Numbered from the stretch's first letter, positions 1 to 8,164 are shown. The stretch is 14,130 nucleotides of DNA from Porogramme epimiltina (GCA_900155495.1 FTLJ01000967.1:1-14130), one strand, 5' to 3'. The notes: generated by a model from the letters alone, not told the origin. Made by a program: numbers and translations.

Positions 1-478
1 GGATAGGGGGTCGGGCAGGGGCTGCGGGGACGGGGAGGTGGGGACGAGCGGGCGCGCCCGAGGCCTGGAGTGGGTGGTGGCGCAGCGGGCAGGCGGGCGC
101 GGGGGACACGGCTCTGCTCGCGGGCAGGCCGAGGGGGGGCGCGGGCGGCTGTCATGAAGAGGTTGCCTATCCGGGGTGGGGGCGCACAGCTTTCGAGAGC
201 TTGTCAATAAGCCGAGCGCCCATCAGCGCGGGGGAGCCGCTGGGGGGCCCAATCAGCGGGCGGAGTGCCTGGGAGCGCGCTCCCCTGGCAAGCGCCCGGC
301 GAGTCCTCCCGCTCGTGCGCCGTGAGCGTGTGCAGTCCAGGCGCGCGGCTTCCCAGGTCCCTCCTTCAAAACCCAGTGATTCCCCGTTTTTAATCGTCTC
401 GGCCCACTTATCGTCGTCCTCGTCTCCCTCCCCGCCTCGACGCCCTCTCCCTCTCCCTCCCGCCGCCTCCTGCCCGCC
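1..478 (+). promoter_or_regulatory. Upstream region of the WOPR gene
   Basis: No gene is supported here. Bases 1-150 are strongly G-rich on the + strand, with many GGG/GGGG runs (for example 6-47). From about 200 the composition turns pyrimidine-rich towards the gene. A CCAAT box lies at 249-253 (CCAATCAGC context), about 225 bases before the start codon, and could bind the HAP/NF-Y complex. A weak T/A patch, TTTTTAAT, lies at 387-394. A nearly pure C/T tract runs from about 411 to 475, directly before the ATG; such tracts are common just upstream of, or in, the leaders of fungal genes. The transcription start is not visible. Function is inferred from position and composition only. Confidence 0.55.
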
Positions 479-1818
479 ATGCAGCTCCCCACCTGCACCG
501 GCATCCGTATCCGCTCCCTCTCCGACGCGCACGTCATATTCCATGCTGTCTCCCTCGGCCTCCTCCCGATCGTCTCACGGCGCCTTGACATAGAGGAACG
601 ACGCTTCATTCACTCCGGCTGCGTATGCGTGTGGGAAGAGCGCAGCGCGTGTTCAGAGGGCTCTTCTGTACGTCCATTGCTCCCACTCGCTCGTCCCATC
701 CCAGCCTACCGACCCCGTGCCCCTCTCTCCTCCCCCGATCGCCCACTCAACGTCCGATCAATAGGCTGCAGGTATAGAACGCTGGACGGACGGCAGGCGG
801 TGGGGTCCTTCCAGAGTTCGCGACGTGAGTGCCCCGCTCCCCATCCCAGCCATCGATCCCACTCAACCGCATGACCCCTCTCCCAGGAATTCCTCTACTA
901 CCAAGAAAAACTCCCAGAGTTCGAGGCCGACGAAGTCCTCTCCTCGCTCATGTTCGTTGCCATCCTTCTCCTGCACCCGTGTGGACATCACCCGCTCACC
1001 CCGCGCGCCACGCCACACCGCAGATTCGGGAGCCGGCTCATCAAGCAGACGTACTCCGTGTACGTGGACACTCCGACCGGTCGGAGGAAATGGCACCTCG
1101 GTAAGTAGTACGACTTCCCCCACCTCCGCCGCACCGTTGCCACGATGTTATTCGCGTATTCGTTTGGCGAATCCCCCCACCCACGGCTCGCCGCACTGTC
1201 GCCCCTCTGCTCCCCTTCCTGCTTCCCAAACGCTCACCGCCACTCGGCACTCCCCCAGTCGCGTACTTCACCGGCGAGACGCTCGAGCGCCTCCTCACCA
1301 TCGACGACATCCCCGAACTCGCCGCTGTGCGTGATATCATCCCGCCCGGCAAGTACACCACAGCGCGCATCGCCCGCCACCGCGCCCGCCCAGAAGGCTC
1401 AGGGCCGCCGCTCTTCGGGCAGCAGCCAGACAGCAAGCCCCCCTCTCTCGTCGCGGCCACGATGACGATGACGACCGCACGCCCCCCCCTCTACACCATC
1501 GACCCCCAATACGACCTCCTCCCCGGCGCGCTTGCGCTCGGGGGCGAGGGCGGGAGCGGGAGCGGCGCGCCGTCGCCGAGCGGGTCGGATGTGAGCCTCC
1601 CCGCCGTCAAGCCCCCGCCGTGGAGCCCGCCGCGGTGGCCCGAGGACGAGCTCCGGACGCGCCAGCCAGACCTGCACGGCGCGCAGTCGCAAAACGTGCG
1701 GCGGAACAGGTGCACGATCGACCTCGCCCCGCTCATATACCTCCGCAAGCGCCCGTACCCGCCGCGGGACGTCGCGGACGACGACGTGCTGCAAAAGTTT
1801 GACTGCGGCATCGACTAG
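479..1818 (+). CDS. WOPR-domain (Gti1/Pac2 family) transcription factor, five exons
   Basis: Suggested splicing: 479-667, 765-824, 887-951, 1024-1100, 1259-1818, giving 316 residues. The family is fungal nuclear DNA-binding regulators controlling morphological and sexual development (Wor1, Ryp1, Gti1, Pac2). The WOPR domain is bipartite. Part A is residues about 5-95, with TGIRIRS (6-12), DAHVIFHAV, LGLLPIVSRRL, VWEER, and RWTDGRRWGPSRVRD (69-83) followed by EFLYY. Part B is about 110-165, with LIKQTYSVYVDT (110-121), GRRKWHL (124-130), VAYFTGE and IPPGKY (159-163). The rest is a Pro/Gly/Ser-rich tail ending in a more ordered block (LAPLIYLRKRPYPP) before FDCGID and TAG. The start was chosen because five residues precede TGIRIRS, as family members have short leaders, and the context is CCGCCATG. 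All donors match GTNNGT. The third intron is the uncertain one: it is 72 bp and in frame, so skipping its removal gives 340 residues. The family call is firm; the target genes and developmental role are not visible. Confidence 0.93.
668..764 (+). other. Intron 1 of the WOPR gene
   Basis: 97 bp, phase 0. The donor is GTACGT, the acceptor is AATAG before GCTGCAGG, and a CTCAAC branch-like site lies at 746-751, about 15 bases before the acceptor. Removing it joins VWEERSACSEGSS to AAGIERWTDG, the expected continuity of the first WOPR half. A later acceptor at CTGCAG (ending 771) would put the exon out of frame. Confidence 0.85.
825..886 (+). other. Intron 2 of the WOPR gene
   Basis: 62 bp, phase 0. 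The donor is GTGAGT, the acceptor is CCCAG, and a CTCAAC branch-like site lies at 862-867. Splicing joins PSRVRD to EFLYYQEK, which matches the family pattern. Exon 2 is therefore only 60 bp and carries the RWTDG signature. Confidence 0.9.
952..1023 (+). other. Probable intron 3 of the WOPR gene (in-frame, optional)
   Basis: 72 bp, phase 2. The donor is GTTCGT and the acceptor is CGCAG; a CTCAC branch-like site lies at about 995-999. The length is a multiple of three and no stop codon interrupts it, so it could be retained and would add 24 residues between the two WOPR halves. I favour removal because the three splice signals are present and the linker is variable in the family, but transcript data would be needed. 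Confidence 0.6.
1101..1258 (+). other. Intron 4 of the WOPR gene
   Basis: 158 bp, phase 1. The donor is a perfect GTAAGT, the acceptor is CCCCCAG, and a CTCAC branch-like site lies at 1233-1237. Splicing joins GRRKWHL to VAYFTGETLERLL, restoring the second WOPR half. It is the longest of the four and is pyrimidine-rich at its 3' end. Confidence 0.9.
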
Positions 1819-2400
1819 GCCCCCCGCGCCCCCTACCGTGCCCCCTTCCCCGCACGGGCGTAAGGGAGGCCCCACTAGGCGCGGGTGCAGGTGTGTGGTG
1901 GTGGCCATCCCCCCACCGGCGCCCTGCGCTGTGCCCTAGCTTCGGACCAGCCTCGTTAGGAGAGGCGTTCTAGTGCCCTTCGCTCGCCCAGCCCCTGGAT
2001 ACTCGGTGCCGCTCGGGGCTGGCGTCCTGTGGGTGGATGCCCCGCGCGCGGCGACCCTCTCGACCTGCCAGCCCCCGCCTCCTGTCGCGCGGTGCGCTCG
2101 CAGGTGGCCAGACGCACCGGGGGATGCGTGTGGCCGCCGCTGCGCCGTGTCGCCGAGTGGGGGGTGCCCGGAGCTCCTCCGCGCGCTGCAGTCGCTGTTC
2201 CTTGTGTGTGTAGTGCGTCTCCTCTCTTGCGTGCTGCTGGCTGATTCAACGGCCCGCACCCTCCTTCCTTCTCTTCTCCCCGCTCTCCCCTGCACCCCCT
2301 TTCCCGCACGGATCCCCGTCATCGCTACCGCTACCGCCCGTCCGTCCTTCCCGTCGCCCCCGGTCGTTCGCCATGCTCTCCGTCGCCGCCGCCGTGCTCC
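1819..2400. other. 3' flank of the WOPR gene, no further gene seen
   Basis: C-rich sequence just after the stop codon. Its first few hundred bases probably hold the 3' UTR. No clear A-rich polyadenylation signal (AATAAA) is present, so the transcript end cannot be placed. Open frames here are compositional and show no recognisable protein motif. Confidence 0.5.
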
Positions 2401-2403
2401 CGG

Positions 2404-2455
2404 TCTGATCAGTACTGATATATACCCCCCACCCCTACTACCGTCCCCCCCCTAG
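2404..2455 (+). promoter_or_regulatory. Palindrome plus TATA-like motif and poly-pyrimidine tract
   Basis: A 12-base perfect palindrome, ATCAGTACTGAT (2408-2419), runs directly into ATATATA (2418-2424), followed by C-rich sequence to about 2455. This order, TATA then a C/T tract, resembles a fungal core promoter on the + strand, and TCTGATCA (2404-2411) recurs before the TATA box at the right end of the window. No convincing coding region follows, so it could drive a non-coding transcript, or belong to the 3' end region of the WOPR gene, or be chance. Confidence 0.3.
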
Positions 2456-2460
2456 CCTCT

Positions 2461-3160
2461 CGCCAGCGCCGCCGCGGGGGGCCCAGGCCCCGCGCGGGGC
2501 TTTTCGCTGCTGTATTTGTACCGGCTTCCATGTACGACACCGCTCCCGCTACTATAATAGCCCGCGCGCCTTCCACGTCGGGCGCGGCCTCCCCTCGGCG
2601 CGCCTGCCCTGCACTCCACGCCTTAAGTCTGAAGATGGGTGACGGAACCCGTGACGCCCCCACGCACCCCCCCTCATCTCTCTCCCTTCACCATTCCCCT
2701 CGCCGTAGAAGGCTCGAGGCGGGGTTGAAACTGAAACGCGCACGCGGTGGCGTGCTGCTGCTGCAGCGACTTCCGAGGGTCGTCGGGCGTGCCCCAACCC
2801 CCAAACGACAACCCGTGCGAGCACGAACGCCGGGAGCGTCTCCTTGAACTCGCCCGTCCTCCTTCCCTGGATTGCGTACATGGCGGCAGGCACGGGCACG
2901 CGAAGCGTGTGTGCGTGCGGCGGACGGCGGGTCCACCCGAGTGGGCGTACTACTGTACTATTGTGATCGCACCGCCCCGCCCGCCCGCGCTCGGCCACTG
3001 GTCGGGATCTGGAGTCTGGACTGGCTTGCTACTGGACAGTGGAGGCGCACGCGCGCAAGGCGATCGGTGCGCCGCGGCGGCGTGGGGCACGCTCGCTGAT
3101 GGAGATGTATGGAGATGCGCCGGGCCCGATGGCTGGCCGCATTTTTTGAATCTTTATCAA
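2461..3160. other. Non-coding stretch, no gene seen
   Basis: Mixed GC-rich sequence. It contains a GC palindrome (GCCCCGCGCGGGGC, 2487-2500) followed by TTTT, and an A+T patch at about 3140-3160. Small open frames, such as one starting at the ATG at 2530, become Arg/Pro/Ser-rich with no recognisable domain. Confidence 0.5.
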
Positions 3161-3246
3161 TGGTCGCGGTTGTGGTGGTCGTTGTGGTGCGGTGTTAGTA
3201 TTGTTGGTGGCGGTAGTTGTGGTGGTGTGGGTGTTGGTTGTTTGCG
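3161..3246. repeat. G/T-rich trinucleotide-like tract
   Basis: About 85 bases almost entirely of G and T on the + strand, built from irregular GTT and GGT units (for example TTGTGGTGGT, GTTGTGGTG, GGTGTGGGTGTTGGTTG). The complementary strand is therefore A/C-rich. The borders are approximate. It looks like a decayed simple repeat rather than coding sequence. Confidence 0.7.
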
Positions 3247-3573
3247 GCGCGCGGAGGGGAGGGATCGTCGCGCGCGCGCCAGGCGGGCGGCGCGCCGGAT
3301 GCCCCCCACCCACCCGGGTCGACGCCCCTACCGCGCGTGCGTGCTTGATATAGTAGACCGGGGGCGGGAGGGCCGGCCGCGCTCGAGCTCCAGAGGGCTC
3401 TCGGTGCGCGTGCACCCCCGCGCGGGCCATCGCGCTGCACAACTATAGAGACGGCTGGACGGAGGGAGACGACGACGATTAATTGAAAGGATGGGACCAC
3501 CGCGCGCGCATGGGTGGGTGGGTGGGCCACGGGACGCGTCCGCGGCTGTTCCTGGCAGCTGCGAGCCCCGCCG
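3247..3573. other. Non-coding stretch containing a (GGGT)4 motif
   Basis: GC-rich sequence without a supportable gene. At 3512-3526 there are four GGG runs separated by single T bases, a canonical G-quadruplex motif on the + strand. Confidence 0.55.
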
Positions 3574-3680
3574 AGTTCCCAAGTGTTCCAAGGAATCCAA
3601 GGCCCGAGGCCCAAGGCCCGAGTTCAAAGGGTCCAAGGTACAACATCCAAATATCCAAGTTCGAACGCCCGAACGTTCCG
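3574..3680. repeat. Degenerate heptamer tandem array A
   Basis: A short array of units close to CCCAAGG or TCCAAGG. The clearest stretch at 3602-3629 reads CCCGAGG, CCCAAGG, CCCGAGT, TCAAAGG in register, with looser copies (TTCCAAGG, AATCCAAGG, GTCCAAGG, ATCCAAAT, ATCCAAG) on both sides. The period is mainly 7, sometimes 8. The register changes and no open frame is conserved across it, so it is read as a decayed minisatellite. Confidence 0.65.
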
Positions 3681-4359
3681 CACGGCGCGCTGGGCTCGGA
3701 CGTCGGCGAACGCCGCGCTCGCTCGCGCCCGCTCGTTCCCTCGCTCGTTCGAATTCCCTGCGGGTCGTCCCCGACAACATGACGATCGCGCGGTCTGGAC
3801 TCCGGCTCGCCCCCCGCGCGATCGGTGAATCGCCCCCCTCCCCCGTGCGCATCGATTGCGCGCCTGCGCGAGTGGAAGAGAAGAGCGCGTCGAAGGGGGA
3901 ATGGCGGCGGGTGGGGAGTTCTCGCGAGGTTCTGCCTCGGACGCGGTGGGCCTGGGCGGTGGAGCGCGCGCGCGCGCGTGCATTCCATCGCATTGAATTT
4001 GTTGCATTGCGCTGTGTTGGATGGCCGCTGGCGCGGTGTGGTCTTGGCTGGACTTAATGCGAGCACCCAGCCCGCCCCTCCCAGTATGGCTAGCGCGAGG
4101 GGTGGTGTGCGGTATGGCCGGGGCTTCGCGTTCGCTGCGCGGATCGGTGGGTCTGCGTCCGAATCGCCGCTGCGGGGCGAGATCTCTGCAACGCGACGGG
4201 CGGGTGGATCGACTGTCCCCGTGCGCTACGCTGCTGCGTCCACGCCGCCCCTCTTCCCCCCCTCTCTGTGTGCTTCGCTCGCGTACGCGCGTGCGGCGAC
4301 GATCCGTCCGTCGACGTCCGCCAGTCCGCGAGGACCGGGCGTCCCCGTGCGGCTGTACG
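3681..4359. other. Non-coding stretch left of the inverted-repeat element
   Basis: GC-rich, with an alternating (GC)n run at 3964-3978 that could adopt Z-DNA. No gene is supported. A B-box-like GTTCGAATTCC at about 3747-3757 has no A box and no cloverleaf around it. Confidence 0.5.
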
Positions 4360-4400
4360 TAAGGTAGGGGACCTTCAAAACGCACCAACCCCACGTGATC
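4360..4400 (+). repeat. Left terminal inverted repeat of the MITE-like element
   Basis: Pairs with 4792-4832. It includes a CACGTG hexamer at 4392-4397, an E-box/G-box core, which is mirrored in the right repeat. Beyond 4400 similarity continues weakly (GCGTGAC on both sides), with an apparent indel. Confidence 0.88.
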
Positions 4401-4830
4401 CCGCGTGACAAGGGCGCTACCTCTCGGATTTTGTACTTGTTTGCTTATTTGCACTGTATTCTGGGGGAAAATGGAGAAACTGCTCCCATGAAGTTGTAGA
4501 GGAGTGCTTTGCTGTCCCGAAAATGAGTTCATCTTGCAGCGAAAGAGAGTGTGCATGTCGGCATCTTCAATTTTGTGTGGCTGGCCAACGTGATTCGGGC
4601 GCTTTTGCGGGAGGCACCTTTATTTTGCTCATTTTGAGCATAACTCAGGTACCACTGGTTTCTAGCCCTCCAGATTTTGATCAAGTATTCTCACAACTCA
4701 TTCAAACAAAATTATGGAACAGATTTTCTATATGTTGCTTAGAAAGCTCAGGGGAAGGCCGAAAGTGCTGAAATCGTCACGCTGTGACCCAGATCACGTG
4801 GGGTTGGCGTGTTTTGAAGGTCCCCTACCT
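4362..4830. mobile_element. MITE-like non-autonomous DNA transposon, 469 bp, TA-flanked
   Basis: The two ends are long inverted repeats: 4360-4400 and 4792-4832 are reverse complements over about 41 bases, with only a small cluster of mismatches (AACGCACC on the left against AACACGCC on the right). The outer ends read AGGTAGGGGACCTTCAAAAC inward. A TA dinucleotide lies on each side (4360-4361 and 4831-4832), as expected for a TA target duplication of the Tc1/mariner type. Because TA/TA is self-complementary it could also be the last bases of the repeats. The interior is clearly richer in A+T than the surroundings and has no transposase; its longest frame (82 codons from 4523) shows no motif. 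I infer a short element mobilised in trans. The superfamily is tentative. Confidence 0.87.
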
Positions 4831-4832
4831 TA
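4792..4832 (-). repeat. Right terminal inverted repeat of the MITE-like element
   Basis: Reverse complement of 4360-4400 apart from a few bases. It ends in CCCCTACCTTA, nine bases before a poly-G run that leads into the assembly gap. Confidence 0.88.
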
Positions 4833-4840
4833 TGTGCAGT

Positions 4841-4887
4841 GGGGGGGGGGGGGGGGCGCCGNNCGGGGGGGGGGGGGGGGGGCGCCG
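4841..4887. other. Assembly gap (NN) inside a duplicated poly-G block
   Basis: Sixteen G then CGCCG (4841-4861), two unknown bases (4862-4863), then C, eighteen G and again CGCCG (4864-4887). The same poly-G plus CGCCG block stands on both sides of the gap. This is what two unmerged contig ends stopping in one homopolymer would look like, so the true sequence may contain one copy, and the real length is unknown. Confidence 0.8.
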
Positions 4888-4960
4888 CGTTCTGGCGTTC
4901 TGGGTTCTGAGTTCTGGATTCAGCATTCAGCATTCAGGGTTCTGGGTTTCAACGTATTGC
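4888..4960. repeat. Degenerate heptamer tandem array B
   Basis: A run of 7-base units of the form (G/A)TTC(T/A)GN. After GTTCTGGC it reads GTTCTGG, GTTCTGA, GTTCTGG, ATTCAGC, ATTCAGC, ATTCAGG, GTTCTGG, GTTTCAA in one register (about 4897-4952). Looser GTTCT/ATTC units, including a doubled GTTCTCGCGC at about 4978-5005, continue to about 5020. There is no coding signal. Confidence 0.8.
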
Positions 4961-5020
4961 GTTCTTGCCGCTCTGTCGTTCTCGCGCGTTCTCGCGCGTT
5001 CTGCATTCCGACATTCTACT

Positions 5021-5554
5021 GTATGCCCGGAAATTAATGAGCTCTGGGCCCGCGCGCGGAGGGTGGGGAAGGTGGGGGAAGGTGGGGGTGGGACTCTGCC
5101 ACTGTTCGCGAGAGGGGGCCCTCTCTTCCGCGGCCAATCGGAGCGCGGTCACGCTCGCGCGCGGGAGGCCGCGCGGGCCACGATGCGCGGGCAGGTGGCC
5201 TGCTGCGCGGCGCGCGGGCGGGCTCGCCTACGTACGGCTGCAGCCACCGCGCGATCGGGAAAGACAGAAAGAAGGGAGGGCGCGGCTGGCTGGCTGGGGT
5301 TGGAGTTGGGGGAGGGGGAGGGAGGCTCCTGAGTCGAGCGGGCGTCCGAGACGCAGCATCTATTCGGAGCGGCCGAGTGCGATGTCGACGTCGACGTCAA
5401 CGCAACGTGCGCGCGCACACAGGGTGACCGTGCACGCGCCGCTGTCGTCGTTCGGTTTGACGTGGGCACGGACGCGAGCAAGCCTGGGGGGTTCGTGATG
5501 TGCCCCGTGGGTGCGCCCGGTCGCCCAATGCGCACTAGCGTTCTGCCACACCTG
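5021..5554. other. Non-coding stretch with G-rich tandem units
   Basis: At about 5062-5092 a GGTGGGGAA-like unit repeats roughly three times, forming a G-quadruplex-prone run. At about 5384-5399 GTCGAC/GACGTC palindromes overlap one another. No gene is supported. Confidence 0.5.
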
Positions 5555-5574
5555 CCCACTCACCCACCCCACCC
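5555..5574 (-). other. G-quadruplex motif on the minus strand
   Basis: Four C runs of 3-4 bases lie within 20 bases on the + strand (5555-5557, 5563-5565, 5567-5570, 5572-5574), so the minus strand fits the G3+N1-7 rule. Structure formation is inferred. Confidence 0.55.
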
Positions 5575-7198
5575 TACTTACTCCACCCCGCTGCCGGTTG
5601 TTGGAGGGCCTGGGGCTGGACGTGAGGAATGTGGCGGGACAAGCTCAGCTCCAGTCGCCAAGGGGCTAGCTAAGCTTCCAGGGGGCGAGGGGGGGTCGCG
5701 TGCGCGCGGGGGATTGAGTGAACGTTTAGCGCGCCCACTGCGCGCGCGGGCCGCCGCGCCGCGCCCGGAGCTCTCTCTGCGCGCTGGGGCGCCGCGCACC
5801 ATATGCGGCGACGCCGACGTCAGGGCGAGGCGAGCCGCGCCGTGTGCCGCGCGCGCACGACTGAATGGACGCGTTTAGGGTTCGCGCGGCCGCAGGGGGC
5901 CCTCTTCCCCCCTTCCCTCTTCCCTCTTCCTCCCCTGGACGCCTGGCAGCGGCGCGCGTGCGAGCGAAGGTGTCGTTGCAAATGCCAGAGTGCGCACCCC
6001 CATCTGTCCCATGGCCACCCTTCACGGTAGCAGCAGCGGCGCACGCTGTGCCCAGGGAACACCCTCCGCTACGTCACGCTTCACGCCGCGATTTCCCCCA
6101 GGCGCGCCATGCCCTTCCGTATGTACGTGGTACGTGTCCACGCCCGCCTCCCAGCGCCGGCACCCGCTCGTCCAGCGCGAGAAAGAGGGCCTGATTAATG
6201 TTAAATGCACCCAACGGCCGGCGCCTCCGCGAGCGTGAGCGCGAGGCGCGCGTCGCGAACTTGCACGGTGCTCGGCTGCTGCCCGCAAGAAGGCAGAAGG
6301 GGCGGAGTGCGTTTTAGGGTTTTGCGACGCGCAAGGGGGAATCGGCGGCCCTCGTCGGATCGCGGGCGTGGAAGGCGGCCCTCCCGAAGCCGCGCCCCTC
6401 GGCTCCCCCCTCCCTCCCCCGTCCCTTACTCCGTGCCGGCGGCTGGCCGTGGAGCACCACTGATGTACTCGTGAGGTTGGGGGGGCATTCGGATGCCCCA
6501 GCAGCATCCGCGCCGCTCAATATGGGGCCTGGACGCGCTTGGCGCCACCGCGGGTGCGAGCTCCGATCTGTGTGTGGTCGAGAGAAGAGGTTAATTTGAG
6601 GACTTGATCTAGTAACGTACGCCCGATGACCTGCTGTCCGCCCCCTTCGAATTCCGCCGCCGCCAGTGCTCGCCTGGGCACCAGATCCCCCCTTTCCGAA
6701 GGCCCAAGGGCCCTCTCACTGAGTCACGGCGGAGGAAGGAGCGAGGAAGATCAAAGCTGCCAGCACGAAAAAATTGCGCGCGAAGCTTCCTTTCTCTCCC
6801 GCCGACGCGGCCACGGCCGCGGCGCACGATGGACGCGTTCGGACGGCCCGCCTACCGTCCGCCGCGAGTCGCCGCCGGACGGACTGCCCTGGTTAGCACT
6901 CATTCAAGGTTGGTCTCTGCACATTGCACAGGACGTGGGCACGGGCCCAAGCGCATACATACATTACGGACGAGTAGACGGGTACAGACTGCGATCGCGG
7001 CACGGCCACAAGTCGAATATGCCCGCGCGGGCCCAGCGCCGCGGGCCCGGAGGGAGCGCGATCGCGCGCATTGGCAAAAAGCGGGCGAGAAGCACTGCAG
7101 CGAGGAGGGGCGTGCGCACGTCCGGCGGGGCTTCGAAGCGAGCGCTAGCGCTAGGGGCTCTGTGGGCTCTGGGGAATCTGGAGAATCTTCCGAGAACT
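5575..7198. other. Long non-coding stretch, no gene seen
   Basis: GC-rich sequence in which several frames are open at once on both strands, without domains or a consistent codon pattern. Visible details: a C/T tract with repeated TTCCCTC units at about 5900-5936, a tandem GTACGTG pair at 6123-6136, and an A+T patch around 6585-6615. No tRNA, rRNA or splice-linked reading frame could be assembled. Confidence 0.5.
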
Positions 7199-7222
7199 GG
7201 GGAGGGTGGGAGGGTAGGGGGG
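7199..7222 (+). other. G-quadruplex motif with very short loops
   Basis: GGGG, GGG, GGG, GGG and GGGGGG are separated by A, T, A and TA. Five G runs with one- or two-base loops make this a strong candidate for a stable quadruplex on the + strand. Confidence 0.7.
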
Positions 7223-7414
7223 CTCGCGCCCTGGTGGCGTGCGCGCGTGGCTGCTGGCCGGCCACTGGGGAGCGAGGAGCGCGGTGGGTTATAGGGGCGT
7301 GTGCCGTTGCTGGTGCGTTCTTCTTCTCGCCCGCGCTGGCGGGTTCGAGATGCGGGCTCTCTGCCGTTACGGCATGCGATGGAACACGTCCGGGGCGTGT
7401 GCGCGCTGGCGAGT

Positions 7415-7437
7415 GGGGGGTGGGTGGGTGGGTGGGG
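7415..7437 (+). other. (TGGG)n G-quadruplex motif
   Basis: Six G, then three GGG runs, then GGGG, all separated by single T bases. It has the same pattern as the (GGGT)4 motif at 3512-3526 and is longer. Confidence 0.75.
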
Positions 7438-8164
7438 CTGACGGAAGGATCGCGACAGCTTGGCGAGCGCGTCTGTGCTGTGCGCATTCAATGGGTAACA
7501 TCGATCCTCGGGAGGATGCGCGGGCGTGCGCCCGTGCGTTCGACGCTGGTGCTATAGATTCGGATACGGACGAGCGAGCTAACGAGCGACGCATCGCACG
7601 GACACGGGCCCAGCCCTCAGCCCGCCCGTACCCAAACCAAGAACGTTCCTTCGCGCGCGCGTGTCTGCGGTACGTGCGCCCCCCCGCAGAAGAGAGGCAG
7701 GCCCAGACGCGTCCCGCGCGCGGTGCGTGACGACGGGACGTACGTGAGCGGGCGAGCGCGCCGGTGCACCCTGGACGCCACACCACGGCACGGGGGGGCG
7801 CGCGCGTACGCGCGAGGCTCCAGCCCGCCCCGCGCGCAGACGGCCAAAGGCCGCACCATCCGCGCCGGCTCCCCCTCTGCCGTCCCCAACTCTCCGCACA
7901 CAACGTTCTTTCGACGTCGCGACCGCGCCTACCCCTTGTATGGCCGCCGCCGTCGTACCGGGTCGTGACGGGGGCAGAAGTCCGGGGATAGCGCGAGAGG
8001 GATCTGGATTCTGGAGGAGGGTGACGGTAGCGTCTGGCGGTGGATCGTGTCACGCGCGACGCGACGCGACGTCTGCCATCTGGCCTGCGCCGCACTCATG
8101 ATCAGGCCGCCGCTGCCTCTGACCGCTGCTGCTGCTCAGAATGGTCATATTCGCGGGGTCTCGT
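7438..8164. other. Non-coding stretch, no gene seen
   Basis: GC-rich and arginine-rich in most translated frames. A GCGAC pentamer repeats about three times at 8054-8070. No gene is supported. Confidence 0.5.

Noticed and set aside
2487..2504. GC palindrome followed by TTTT, resembling a bacterial intrinsic terminator
   Set aside because: The window is eukaryotic, the T run is only four bases, and the stem has no loop. Chance is likely in DNA of this composition.
3747..3757. B-box-like GTTCGAATTCC, possible tRNA gene
   Set aside because: No A box at the proper distance and no cloverleaf stems can be drawn around it.
3624..4556. Minus-strand frame of 310 codons running from the mobile element into its left flank
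   Set aside because: It crosses the element boundary and the TIR and has no motif; the part inside the element and the part outside have unrelated composition.
4523..4771. 82-codon frame inside the MITE-like element
   Set aside because: No transposase motif and too short. The A+T-rich interior gives chance frames of this size.
7341..7352. GGGTTCGAGATG, possible tRNA T-arm
   Set aside because: No acceptor or D-arm pairing partner in the preceding 80 bases.
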